Origin: JBHELQ01 sp046262995
GTDB taxonomy: Bacteria > Actinomycetota > Thermoleophilia > Solirubrobacterales > Thermoleophilaceae
Reading direction: 5' to 3'
Assembly: GCA_046262995.1 (NCBI GenBank)
Contig: JBHELQ010000064.1
Coordinates: 1 to 64,000, forward strand
Length of the DNA: 64,000 nt
The notes beneath the pieces were generated by a model. The model was not told the origin of the DNA, ran no database searches, and worked only from the letters and a program-made list of their open reading frames with translations. This document shows, piece after piece, positions 33,081 through 39,844 of the stretch (its first letter is position 1; every line of letters begins with the position of its first letter). A program made the translations under genes and the position numbers.

Positions 33081-33432
33081 GGCCGTCGGTGATCCGCCAG
33101 GCCCGAACGACCGGCTCGCCGTCGAGCGAGACGATCAGGTACAGCCAGTCCGGGTAGGCGGCGAGATTGATGTCGGTCTGCGAGGGCTCCGCCGCGCTGC
33201 GCGGATGCGAGTGGTAGACGGCTACCCCGTAGCCGTCGTCCTCCAGCTCGTTGACAGCGAACAGGCTGCGGTCGTCGAGCTCGTAGCCATACGGCGAGCG
33301 GCGCTTGTTCTGCGCCCGCACGACCCGCTCGACGAGACCGTTCCGGAGCGGCAGGTAGCCGCAGCACTCGTTGGGGGCCTCTTCACGCGCGTGGGAGACG
33401 AGCTCGTCGAAGTTGGCGGACGAGATCCTCAC
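33049..33432 (-). CDS. JAMM/MPN+ metallopeptidase (Mec-like, CysO-processing)
   Basis: The 127-residue protein carries the complete JAMM zinc motif HSHP-x6-S-x2-D (VYHSHPRSAAEPSQTD) and the upstream catalytic Glu (AREEAPNECCGYL). In Mycobacterium the homologue Mec releases cysteine from the CysO-cysteine adduct; related proteins trim sulfur-carrier C-termini. The GTG at 33432 follows TAGCCT by seven bases, the leaderless layout, and gives the family-typical start RISSANFDELVSHA. cysM, cysO and the moeZ-like gene lie 1.4-4.5 kb upstream on the same strand. Confidence 0.85.
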   Translation of the reverse strand: MRISSANFDELVSHAREEAPNECCGYLPLRNGLVERVVRAQNKRRSPYGYELDDRSLFAVNELEDDGYGVAVYHSHPRSAAEPSQTDINLAAYPDWLYLIVSLDGEPVVRAWRITDGRADEEDVAVE

Positions 33433-33487
33433 CGGGCGAAGGCTAGCCGTCCCCATGCGCCCGCCCGACCTGATAGGCACCCACCCG

Positions 33488-34048
33488 ATGAGCCTCCGGA
33501 GCCCCCAACCCACGCGCCGTGAGCTGCTTGCCCTCGGCGGCGCGGCGGCGGGCGGCGCGCTGCTCACCGGCTGCGGCGCGGACGGGGCCCCGAAGCGGGA
33601 TCCGAAGCGTGACGCGGGGCTGCTCAACGTCGTCCTGGCATACGAGCACACGGCCATCGCCGCTTACCGCGCCGGTGGCCGCTTCCTGACCGGTGGCGCG
33701 CGGGGCCTCGCCGACCGGATCGTCGCGCAGGAGCGCGCCCATGCGAGCGCGCTCGTGCGAACGATCCGTGGGCTCGGCGGCCGGCCCGTCGGGCCGCTGC
33801 TGGCGGACGAGTACGCCCGCAGCTTTCCGCGCCTGCGCACGCAGGCCGACGCCCTGCGCTTCGCGCGCGACCTGGAGCGTCGCATCGTTCGCGCGTACCT
33901 CGAGGCGCTCCAGCAGGTGAGCGACCCCAGGCTCCGCCCGCAGCTCGCCGCGATCGTGGCCTGCGAGGCCGAGCACCTGGCGCTCGTGACAGAGCGAAAC
34001 GGCGAGGCGCCCGCACCCGACGCCTTCGTCACGGGGAAGGAGCGGTGA
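33488..34048 (+). CDS. Tat-exported ferritin-like lipoprotein (first of a tandem pair)
   Basis: The 186-residue protein has a Tat-type signal (TRRELLALGGAAAGGALLTGC) ending in a lipobox cysteine, then a four-helix ferritin-like domain with metal-type motifs AYEHTAIAAY, QERAHASALV and CEAEHLAL. This resembles DUF4439-type ferritin-like proteins. The next gene, a paralogue, overlaps by four bases, and a tatA homologue follows, so a Tat-exported redox or metal-storage role outside the membrane is likely. Confidence 0.75.
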   Translation: MSLRSPQPTRRELLALGGAAAGGALLTGCGADGAPKRDPKRDAGLLNVVLAYEHTAIAAYRAGGRFLTGGARGLADRIVAQERAHASALVRTIRGLGGRPVGPLLADEYARSFPRLRTQADALRFARDLERRIVRAYLEALQQVSDPRLRPQLAAIVACEAEHLALVTERNGEAPAPDAFVTGKER

Positions 34049-34575
34049 GCGGGCCAGTGGGTGACGGCACCGATCGCCGCGAGCTGCTGGGAGCCGCGGC
34101 GGCGGCCGTCGGCGGAGCGCTCGTCACTGCCAGCGGGGCGTCCGGCGCTGCCCGCCGCGACGTCGAGTTCCTTCGCGAGGCGGTGGCCCTCGAGCAGCGC
34201 CTCGCCCTGGCCTTCGCGACCGCAGCCGTGCCGCGCCCGCTGGCGGCTCAATCGCGGCTCTTCGCGCGCCATGCGCGCGAGCACGCCGCCACGTTGACGG
34301 CGTCGTTGCGGCGCCGCGGCGGGAACCCCACGCCGCCGGCAGCCCGGGGGCCGCGCGCCTTTCCTCCTGCTCTCCTCCGCCTGGAGGAAGAGGCGGTCGG
34401 CTTCTACCACCGCGCGCTCGGGGAGCTCCGGGACACGCGCCTGATCCTGTTCATGGCCAGCGCCATGACGGGTCATGCACAGCAGCTCGTGGTCCTGCGG
34501 CAGGCGCTGGGCCGGGAACCCCTCCCGCATGCCTTCGAAAGCGGCCGGACTCCGGCCGCGCTTCAACTAGGCTGA
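34045..34575 (+). CDS. Tat-exported ferritin-like protein (second of a tandem pair)
   Basis: A 176-residue paralogue with a twin-arginine signal DRRELLGAAAAAVGGALVTASGASGA, here lacking the lipobox Cys, and helices containing ALEQRLALAF, RHAREHAATL and LEEEAVGFYHRAL. The Glu/His pattern of a ferritin-like fold is partly kept, so metal binding is plausible but less certain than in the neighbour. GTG start overlaps the upstream stop; tatA starts 4 bases after its end. Confidence 0.65.
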   Translation: MSGPVGDGTDRRELLGAAAAAVGGALVTASGASGAARRDVEFLREAVALEQRLALAFATAAVPRPLAAQSRLFARHAREHAATLTASLRRRGGNPTPPAARGPRAFPPALLRLEEEAVGFYHRALGELRDTRLILFMASAMTGHAQQLVVLRQALGREPLPHAFESGRTPAALQLG

Positions 34576-34579
34576 CCCG

Positions 34580-34780
34580 ATGGGCTTCGTGAACATCGGG
34601 CCGCTCGAGCTGCTGGTGATCGGCATCATCGCGCTGCTCGTGCTCGGGCCGAAGCGGCTGCCGGAGGCGGCCCGCTCCCTCGGCAAGGGCTTCCGCGAGA
34701 TGCGGCAGGCGCTCCAGGGAGACCAGGACGACGAGGTGTACGTCCCGGACCCGCCCGAGACCCCTGCCCCCAAGGGCTAG
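34580..34780 (+). CDS. tatA: Sec-independent translocase component TatA/TatE-like
   Basis: The 66-residue protein begins MGFVNIGPLELLVIGIIALLVLGPKRLPEAARSLG in continuous family pattern: a short membrane helix, the FGP-like hinge (LGPKRLPE) and an amphipathic helix, then an acidic tail. TAGGCT lies six bases before the ATG, so it also has its own leaderless start despite following the two Tat substrates directly. tatC is not in the window. Confidence 0.9.
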   Translation: MGFVNIGPLELLVIGIIALLVLGPKRLPEAARSLGKGFREMRQALQGDQDDEVYVPDPPETPAPKG

Positions 34781-34787
34781 TCGCCGT

Positions 34788-35759
34788 CTACCAGAAGGAG
34801 CCGCGCTCGATCGCGTCTTCGAGCTCTTCGAGCCGCTTCGAGTAGACGCCGGAGCTCAGGTACTTCCAGCCGTCGTCGGGAGCGACGAAGACGACGTTCC
34901 CCTCGTCCAGGTCGGCGGCGGCACGTACGGCGATCGAGGCGATCGCGCCCGTGGAGACGCCCGTGAAGAGCCCCTCCTCGTCGAGCAGCTTCTTCGTCCA
35001 CACGACGGCGTCGCGGTTCGACACGAAGATCTTGCGGTCGAGCAGCGAGAGGTCGAGGATCGGCGGGATGTAGCCGTCCTCCAGCGAGCGCAGGCCCTGA
35101 ACGAGCTCTCCCTGGAGTGGCTCGGCCGCGACGATCAGCGTGTCCGGGTCCTCCTCCTTCAAGCGCCGCGCGTTCCCCATCAGCGTGCCGCCGGTCCCAA
35201 GGCCACCGACGAAGGCCGCCACCTCCTCCAGCTCCTCGAGGATCTCGCACGCGGTGCCGTGGTAGTGCGCATCGGGGTTGGCCTCGTTGCCGTACTGGTA
35301 GGGCATGTAGTAGCTGGCGTCGCTCTCGGCGATCTCGAGCGCCATCGCCACTGCGCCGTTCGAGCCCTGCTCGCCCGGGGAGTCGATGATCTCCGCGCCG
35401 TACATCCGCAGCAGCTGCGTCCGCTCGGCCGTAACGTTGTCGGGCATCACCACCTTGAGCGGGTAACCCTTGCGCGCGCAGATCATGGCGAGCGAGATGC
35501 CGGTGTTGCCCGACGTCGGCTCGAGGATCGTCTGACCTGGCGCGACCTCACCGCGCTCCTCCGCCGACTCGATCATCGCGCGCGCCACCCTGTCCTTCAC
35601 GGAGCCCGTCGGGTTATAGCTCTCGAGCTTCGCGTAGACGCGGACGCCGGGCTTGGGGCTCAGGCGCTTCAGCTCGACGAGCGGCGTGTTCCCGATCGCC
35701 TCGACGATGTCGCCGTACTTGCCCCCACACGGGCGGTTGTCGAGGCGCGGCTCGAGCAT
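34788..35759 (-). CDS. cysM: O-phosphoserine-type cysteine synthase CysM
   Basis: A fold-type II PLP enzyme of 323 residues with the Schiff-base lysine in NPTGSVKDR and the cofactor loop PTSGNTGISLA. The C-terminal part (GLRSLEDGYIPPIL and DDGWKYLSSGVYSKRLEELE) matches actinobacterial CysM, which uses O-phosphoserine and thiocarboxylated CysO instead of O-acetylserine and sulfide. Context agrees: cysO and the rhodanese-ThiF gene lie directly upstream and a JAMM peptidase nearby. A 16-base promoter block is identical to that ahead of the rhodanese-ThiF gene. Confidence 0.9.
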   Translation of the reverse strand: MLEPRLDNRPCGGKYGDIVEAIGNTPLVELKRLSPKPGVRVYAKLESYNPTGSVKDRVARAMIESAEERGEVAPGQTILEPTSGNTGISLAMICARKGYPLKVVMPDNVTAERTQLLRMYGAEIIDSPGEQGSNGAVAMALEIAESDASYYMPYQYGNEANPDAHYHGTACEILEELEEVAAFVGGLGTGGTLMGNARRLKEEDPDTLIVAAEPLQGELVQGLRSLEDGYIPPILDLSLLDRKIFVSNRDAVVWTKKLLDEEGLFTGVSTGAIASIAVRAAADLDEGNVVFVAPDDGWKYLSSGVYSKRLEELEDAIERGSFW

Positions 35760-35776
35760 CGCTTCAGAAAGTGTAG
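35760..35776 (-). promoter_or_regulatory. cysM promoter block shared with the rhodanese-ThiF gene
   Basis: GCTTCAGAAAGTGTAG (plus-strand sense, 35761-35776) is identical to 37954-37969. Read on the minus strand it gives TACACT ten bases before the cysM ATG, a -10 box with almost no leader. A further shared AGGGCCTCG lies upstream in both copies. Confidence 0.65.
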
Positions 35777-35808
35777 TACGGAGGGCCTCGGCGCCCGCTT
35801 GGTCCCCA

Positions 35809-35857
35809 GGGGGTTGGCAGAAAACGTCCCTATATGGGACGAAATCCGCCCACCCCC
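35809..35857. repeat. Imperfect palindrome at the GNAT gene end, related to 3423-3469
   Basis: GGGGG...CGTCCC-TATAT-GGGACG...CCCCC forms a long imperfect stem with an A/T-rich internal mismatch. Its right arm contains CGAAATCCGCCCA, the half-site of the perfect palindrome at 3423-3469. The outer arm reaches the first base of the GNAT stop codon, so it is the 3' end structure of that transcript. Confidence 0.7.
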
Positions 35858-36270
35858 TAGCCAGGAAGGGGCCGGCGGTACCTGACCTCCAGGGCGCCGG
35901 CGAAGAGCGGCTCCCTGCGCTCGGCGCCGTCGCGCTCGAAGCCGGTGCCCTCGTACAGGCGGTTGGCGCGCTCGTTCGCGGCGAAGGACCAGACCGTCAC
36001 CTCTCCGTAGCCCATGCGGGAGAGGGCGTCGAGGACGTGATGGACAAGCGCGCCGCCGGCGCCGCGGCCCCAGTGCTCGGGATGCACGAAGAGCGCGCGC
36101 AGCTCGCCGGTGCCGGCCGCGCTGTCGGAGTCGCGACCGGCGCCCAGGCTCACCCAGCCGACCGGCGACTCGCCGTCCACGGCGACCACCCGCCGGGTGT
36201 CCGTCCGCGCCAGCAGTTCCTGGAAGCGCTCGGCGGGCGGGACCTCGAACTCCCTCGGCAGCAGCGGCAC
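35857..36270 (-). CDS. GNAT-family N-acetyltransferase
   Basis: The protein has the acetyl-CoA loop HPEHWGRGAGGALVHH and the closing NERANRLYEGTGFERDG, typical of GNAT enzymes. From the GTG at 36270 it is 137 residues, too short at the N-terminus; the frame stays open and GNAT-like upstream (RPASPRDLEALARIQHAAWERGF) to a CTG at 36342 that overlaps the cysO stop as CTGA, which would give 161 residues. No canonical start exists there, so either CTG is used or the first strand is lost. Substrate unknown. Confidence 0.82.
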   Translation of the reverse strand: MPLLPREFEVPPAERFQELLARTDTRRVVAVDGESPVGWVSLGAGRDSDSAAGTGELRALFVHPEHWGRGAGGALVHHVLDALSRMGYGEVTVWSFAANERANRLYEGTGFERDGAERREPLFAGALEVRYRRPLPG

Positions 36271-36338
36271 GAAGCCCCGCTCCCATGCCGCGTGCTGGAT
36301 CCGGGCGAGCGCCTCGAGATCCCGCGGCGACGCCGGCC

Positions 36339-36626
36339 TCAGCCGAACCGCTCGGAGCCCCCCGCCATCGCCGGCAGGATCACGATCGTGTCCTGATCCC
36401 CGACCGAGGTGTCCAGCCCGTCCAGCACCCGCACGTCCTCGTCGTTCAGGTAGACGTTCACGTAACGGTTCAGCTCACCGTCCTCGGAGAACAGCTGGCT
36501 CTCGGTGGCGGGGTGGGCCGACGCGAGCGCCCGCAGCACCTCACCGACGCTCGACCCGGAAGCATCGAGCTCCTTGGCGCCGCCGGTCGACGGCCGCAGG
36601 ACGGGAGGAATCTTGACAGTCGGCAC
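36339..36626 (-). CDS. cysO: MoaD/ThiS-family sulfur carrier CysO with C-terminal extension
   Basis: A 95-residue ubiquitin-like sulfur carrier: PTVKIPPVLRPSTGGAKEL at the start, VNVYLNDEDVRVLDGLDT in the middle, and ILPAMAGG near the end. Sulfur carriers act through a free C-terminal Gly-Gly, but here five residues (SERFG) follow it, so the protein must be trimmed before activation; a JAMM peptidase is encoded 3 kb away. GTG at 36626 follows TAGGCT by eight bases. An upstream ATG at 36716 would start inside the structured repeat and is rejected. Confidence 0.88.
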   Translation of the reverse strand: MPTVKIPPVLRPSTGGAKELDASGSSVGEVLRALASAHPATESQLFSEDGELNRYVNVYLNDEDVRVLDGLDTSVGDQDTIVILPAMAGGSERFG

Positions 36627-36657
36627 GGCCGCGCAGCCTAGCGCCACCAGGCGCCGA

Positions 36658-36764
36658 GCTGAGCGCGCGAAAAGCGAAGAGTCCAAGGAAGCAGGGCCGA
36701 AGGCTTGGCGGGCCAAGTCGAGGCCCGATGACGCCGGGATCTGAAGCTTTGCAGCGCGCTCAGC
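36658..36764 (-). repeat. Structured ~107-base element, copy A (between moeZ-like gene and cysO)
   Basis: On the minus strand the outer arms GCTGAGCGCGC and GCGCGCTCAGC pair perfectly over 11 bp and include the stop codon of the upstream gene. Inside are the blocks TGCAAAGCTTC and CGCTTTTC, an AG(A)TCC/GGACTCT stem, a GGGCC/GGCCC stem and a CTTGG-CCCG-CCAAG hairpin. Copy B at 57575-57675 has the same blocks with different, compensating stem bases. Confidence 0.8.
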
Positions 36765-37953
36765 CGGCGCCGGCGCAGAAAGCTTCGTAGTCGGGAAAGA
36801 CCCCCATCTCCTCCTCGGAGATCTCCTCGGGAGGCCGCGAGCAGATCGGGCAGTTCTCGTCGCGGCGGACCTTCAGGTCGGTGAAGGCCGTGGACAGGGC
36901 GTCGTAGAGCAGGAGCCGTCCGATCAGCGGCTCACCCGCGCCGGTCACAAGCTTGATCACCTCGATCGACTGGAGCAGCCCCATCACGCCCGGCAGCACG
37001 CCGAGCACGCCCGCGGCGCCGCAGGACGGCGCGAGCTCGGCCGGCGGCGGCGTCGGGTAGAGGCAGCGGTAGCAGGGCCCCTCGTAGGGCGCGAACACGG
37101 CCAGCTGGCCTTCGAAGCCGAGGATCGAGGCGGAGACGACCGGGATCTGCTTGCGCACGCTGGCGTCGTTCAGGAGGTAGCGCGTGGGGAAGTTGTCGAG
37201 CCCGTCCACGACGACGTCGTAGCCGTCGATGATCTCCATGACGTTGTCGGCTCCCAGCCGGACTTGGTGCTTCTCGACCTTGACCTCCGGATTGATCTCG
37301 TTGATCGCGATCTCGGCCGAGTCGACCTTGGGCACGCCGATGCGGTCGTTCGAGTGCGCGACCTGGCGCTGAAGGTTCGAGAGGTCGACCACGTCGTTGT
37401 CGACGATGCCGAGCGTGCCCACGCCGGCCGCCGCCAGGTAGAGCGCCGCGGGCGAGCCGAGGCCGCCGGCGCCCAGCAGCAGCACCTTCGAGTCGAGCAG
37501 CTTCAGCTGGCCCTCGAGCCCGATCTCGGGGATCAGGAGATGGCGCGAGTAGCGCTCGCGCTGCTCGGGCGTGAGCGCGCGCGAGACCTCGACCTCGTAG
37601 CCGCGGTCCTTCCAGAGCGTGATGCCGCCGCGCATAGAGGCGACGTCGTCGTACCCGAGCTCCTCGAGCGTCTTCGCGGCCAGCGCCGAGCGGTTGCCCG
37701 AGGCGCAGTAGAGGACGACCTGCTGCGACTTGTCGGGCACCGCGCCCTCGATCCGCGACTCTAGGTGGCCGCGTGGCACGTGCACGGCGCCGCCCAGGTG
37801 GGACTCGTCCCACTCGTGCTGCTCGCGCACGTCGACGATCGCGGCCGCCCCGTCGCCGTTTCCGTTCTGGCTGACGAGCTGCTGGACGTCCCCGGGATCG
37901 AGCTCCCGGATCTGCTCCTTGATCCGCTTGATGAGGTCTGCGCCGCTGGCCAT
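36760..37953 (-). CDS. moeZ: Rhodanese-ThiF/MoeB sulfur-carrier adenylyltransferase (MoeZ-like, inverted domain order)
   Basis: This 397-residue protein activates and thiolates a sulfur carrier. Residues 1-120 are a rhodanese domain with the persulfide loop CASGNR (Cys83); residues about 130-390 are a ThiF/MoeB adenylation domain with GAGGLGSPAA (161-170), the Arg-finger NLQRQVAHS and zinc cysteines in CYRC and CPIC. In MoeZ and MOCS3 the rhodanese domain is C-terminal; here it is N-terminal. It probably adenylates CysO and hands it sulfur for CysM. ATG at 37953 follows TACACT by nine bases. Confidence 0.9.
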   Translation of the reverse strand: MASGADLIKRIKEQIRELDPGDVQQLVSQNGNGDGAAAIVDVREQHEWDESHLGGAVHVPRGHLESRIEGAVPDKSQQVVLYCASGNRSALAAKTLEELGYDDVASMRGGITLWKDRGYEVEVSRALTPEQRERYSRHLLIPEIGLEGQLKLLDSKVLLLGAGGLGSPAALYLAAAGVGTLGIVDNDVVDLSNLQRQVAHSNDRIGVPKVDSAEIAINEINPEVKVEKHQVRLGADNVMEIIDGYDVVVDGLDNFPTRYLLNDASVRKQIPVVSASILGFEGQLAVFAPYEGPCYRCLYPTPPPAELAPSCGAAGVLGVLPGVMGLLQSIEVIKLVTGAGEPLIGRLLLYDALSTAFTDLKVRRDENCPICSRPPEEISEEEMGVFPDYEAFCAGAG

Positions 37954-37969
37954 GCTTCAGAAAGTGTAG
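37954..37969 (-). promoter_or_regulatory. moeZ-like promoter block identical to that of cysM
   Basis: GCTTCAGAAAGTGTAG is repeated exactly ahead of cysM (35761-35776). It places TACACT nine bases before the ATG on the minus strand. The identity goes beyond a -10 box and suggests a common sulfur-responsive regulator or a duplicated promoter. Confidence 0.65.
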
Positions 37970-38005
37970 CGCCCCTGGAAGGGCCTCGACCGCCCCCGAA
38001 ACGCT

Positions 38006-38033
38006 ACCGGGGCGCCCTTTCGGACGCCCCGGT
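38006..38033. promoter_or_regulatory. GC-rich hairpin in the divergent moeZ / histidine-kinase region
   Basis: ACCGGGGCG and CGCCCCGGT form a 9-bp stem around a 10-base loop containing TTTCGG. It sits between two divergent genes, so it is not a terminator of either; it may belong to the kinase leader or bind a regulator. The remaining ~120 bases up to the kinase start hold a second small palindrome (ATGGGGT-GGAG-ACCCCAT) and no clear promoter. Confidence 0.5.
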
Positions 38034-38155
38034 TACAAACCCAGACCTTGTGTGTGCGGAACCCCGCGGTACCCGTTCATCCGCGAAGACTTGTAGTGAG
38101 ATTGTCGTACAACGGGCCGTCTGCCGATATGGGGTGGAGACCCCATTTGTCTCTC

Positions 38156-39172
38156 ATGCAGATTCGGCTCCCCACCCGCCCCCCACGGCTCGAGCGCAAC
38201 GACTCGCTGATCGGCCAGCTAGTGGCCGCGAACGTCCTGCTCGTCGGGCTCACCCTGCTCGCCGCCAGCCTGGCGGCCGGGCTCGACCTGACGATCGACG
38301 ACCAGCGCTCGCAGTTCCTGATCCTCGCGCTGGCGATCGTGCTCACGCTGTGCGTGAACATGTGGATGCTCCAGCGCCGGTTCAGGCCGCTCGAGGGACT
38401 GATCGAGCGGATCGAGGAGATCGACCCGTCGCAGCCGGCCGTCCTCGAGCTCGAGGGCGGCCCCGCCAAGGAGATCGACCGGCTCGGTCAATCGTTCCAG
38501 CGGCTGCTCGAGGGCATCGAGACCGAGCGCCGCCGCGCCGGCCAGCTCGTGCTGCGCGCCCAGGAGGAAGAGCGCCGGCGGCTCGCGCGAGACCTGCACG
38601 ACGAGGTGAACCAGGCGCTGACCGCCATCCTCCTGCGCCTGCAGGCGCTCTCCGAGGACGCCCCGCCTGAGCACACGGCGGAGGTTCGCGAGCTCAAGCG
38701 ACTCGTGAACCGCGCCATGGACGAGCTGACGGGGCTCGCCCGCCAGCTGCGTCCCTCGGCGCTCGATGACCACGGCCTGGTGGCGGCGATCGACGCGCAG
38801 CTGCGGCGCTTCGCCGAGCAGACCGGCGTCGACGCGGCGCTCAGCAGCGAGGGTCCGGTGAACGACCTGGAGGAGGACTGCCAGACGGCCGTGTACAGGG
38901 TCGTCCAGGAAGCGCTGACCAACATCACCCATCACGCCGGAGCAAGCCGTGTGCGAGTGGCGCTCGAGCACGACCGCAGCGACGGCACGCAGCTGACCGT
39001 GAGCGACGACGGCGCCGGCTTCGACCCGCGGGCCTCGACCTCGTCGCGCCGGCAGACGGGCAACGGCCTCGGACTGCGCGGCATGGCGGAGCGGGCCCGG
39101 CTGGCGGGCGGCGAGCTGGACGTGCGCTCCGCTCCGGGCGGCGGAACCACCGTGACCCTGAGGATCCCGTGA
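38156..39172 (+). CDS. NarL-type sensor histidine kinase (HisKA_3)
   Basis: The 338-residue kinase has two transmembrane helices (about 20-45 and 57-75) with almost no extracellular loop, a HAMP-like linker, the HisKA_3 phosphoacceptor RDLHDEVNQAL and an ATPase domain with DDGAGFDPR and GNGLGLRGM. Without a sensor loop it probably detects membrane state, as LiaS-type kinases do. ATG at 38156 gives a short basic N-terminus; ATG at 38129 is an alternative. The regulator gene overlaps by four bases. Confidence 0.9.
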   Translation: MQIRLPTRPPRLERNDSLIGQLVAANVLLVGLTLLAASLAAGLDLTIDDQRSQFLILALAIVLTLCVNMWMLQRRFRPLEGLIERIEEIDPSQPAVLELEGGPAKEIDRLGQSFQRLLEGIETERRRAGQLVLRAQEEERRRLARDLHDEVNQALTAILLRLQALSEDAPPEHTAEVRELKRLVNRAMDELTGLARQLRPSALDDHGLVAAIDAQLRRFAEQTGVDAALSSEGPVNDLEEDCQTAVYRVVQEALTNITHHAGASRVRVALEHDRSDGTQLTVSDDGAGFDPRASTSSRRQTGNGLGLRGMAERARLAGGELDVRSAPGGGTTVTLRIP

Positions 39173-39804
39173 TCCAGGTACTGATCGCAGACGACCACGG
39201 CATCGTCCGCAGCGGGCTGCGGATGCTGATCGAGCGCCAGGCCGACATGGAGGTGGTGGCCGAGGCCGAGGACGGCGTCGCCGCCATTGCCGCGGCCCAG
39301 AGCCGGCAGCCGGGGGTAGCCGTGCTCGACGTGTCGATGCCACGGCTGACCGGCATCCAGGCGGCGCGCGAGATCCGTTCCCACTGCCCGGACACGCGCG
39401 TCCTGCTGCTCTCGATGCACGACGACGAGCGCTACTTCTTCGAGGGCCTGGAGGCGGGAGCCGCCGGCTACGTGCTGAAGCGCTCCGCGGACGCGGACCT
39501 GATCGATGCGCTGCGGACCGTGGCTGACGGCCGCACGTTCCTCTCCGGACGCACCCAGCAGGCCCTGATGCGGGAGTGGCGCGAGGGCGCCCGGGGTGAC
39601 GCCGACGACGGGCTGACCCCGAGGGAGCTCGAGATCGTGAAGCTGGTCGCGGAGGCGTACACGAACCGCCAGATCGCCGAGACGCTGAGCGTGTCGGAGA
39701 AGACCGTCGAGTCGCACCGGGGCAACCTGCTCTCGAAGCTCGGCATGCGCGACCGGGTGGAGCTGGTCCGCTACGCGATCCGCCGCGGGCTCGTCGAGCC
39801 CTAG
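39169..39804 (+). CDS. NarL/LuxR-family response regulator
   Basis: A 211-residue regulator with a CheY-like receiver (phospho-acceptor Asp in VLDVSMPR, conserved Thr/Lys positions in LLSMHDDE and YVLKRS) and a LuxR-type helix-turn-helix (LTPRELEIVKLVAEAYTNRQ then SEKTVESHRGNLLSKL). It is the cognate partner of the preceding kinase. Targets cannot be told; the SCO1 gene lies just downstream on the same strand. Confidence 0.94.
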   Translation: MIQVLIADDHGIVRSGLRMLIERQADMEVVAEAEDGVAAIAAAQSRQPGVAVLDVSMPRLTGIQAAREIRSHCPDTRVLLLSMHDDERYFFEGLEAGAAGYVLKRSADADLIDALRTVADGRTFLSGRTQQALMREWREGARGDADDGLTPRELEIVKLVAEAYTNRQIAETLSVSEKTVESHRGNLLSKLGMRDRVELVRYAIRRGLVEP

Positions 39805-39844
39805 TCGCCGCCCGCTCGCACCGCGACCTCTAGCCTGCGGCCGC

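Noticed and set aside
36627..36716. Longer cysO reading starting at 36716
   Set aside because: The added residues are encoded by the structured repeat; the GTG at 36626 with TAGGCT eight bases upstream starts exactly at the sulfur-carrier fold.
36658..36764. Interpretation of the structured repeats as a transposon or MITE
   Set aside because: No transposase, no target-site duplication and no terminal inverted repeats shared between copies; the outer arms differ completely. A mobile hairpin is not excluded but is not supported.
38006..38033. Hairpin called as a terminator
   Set aside because: It lies between divergent genes and has no U-tract, so there is no transcript for it to end.
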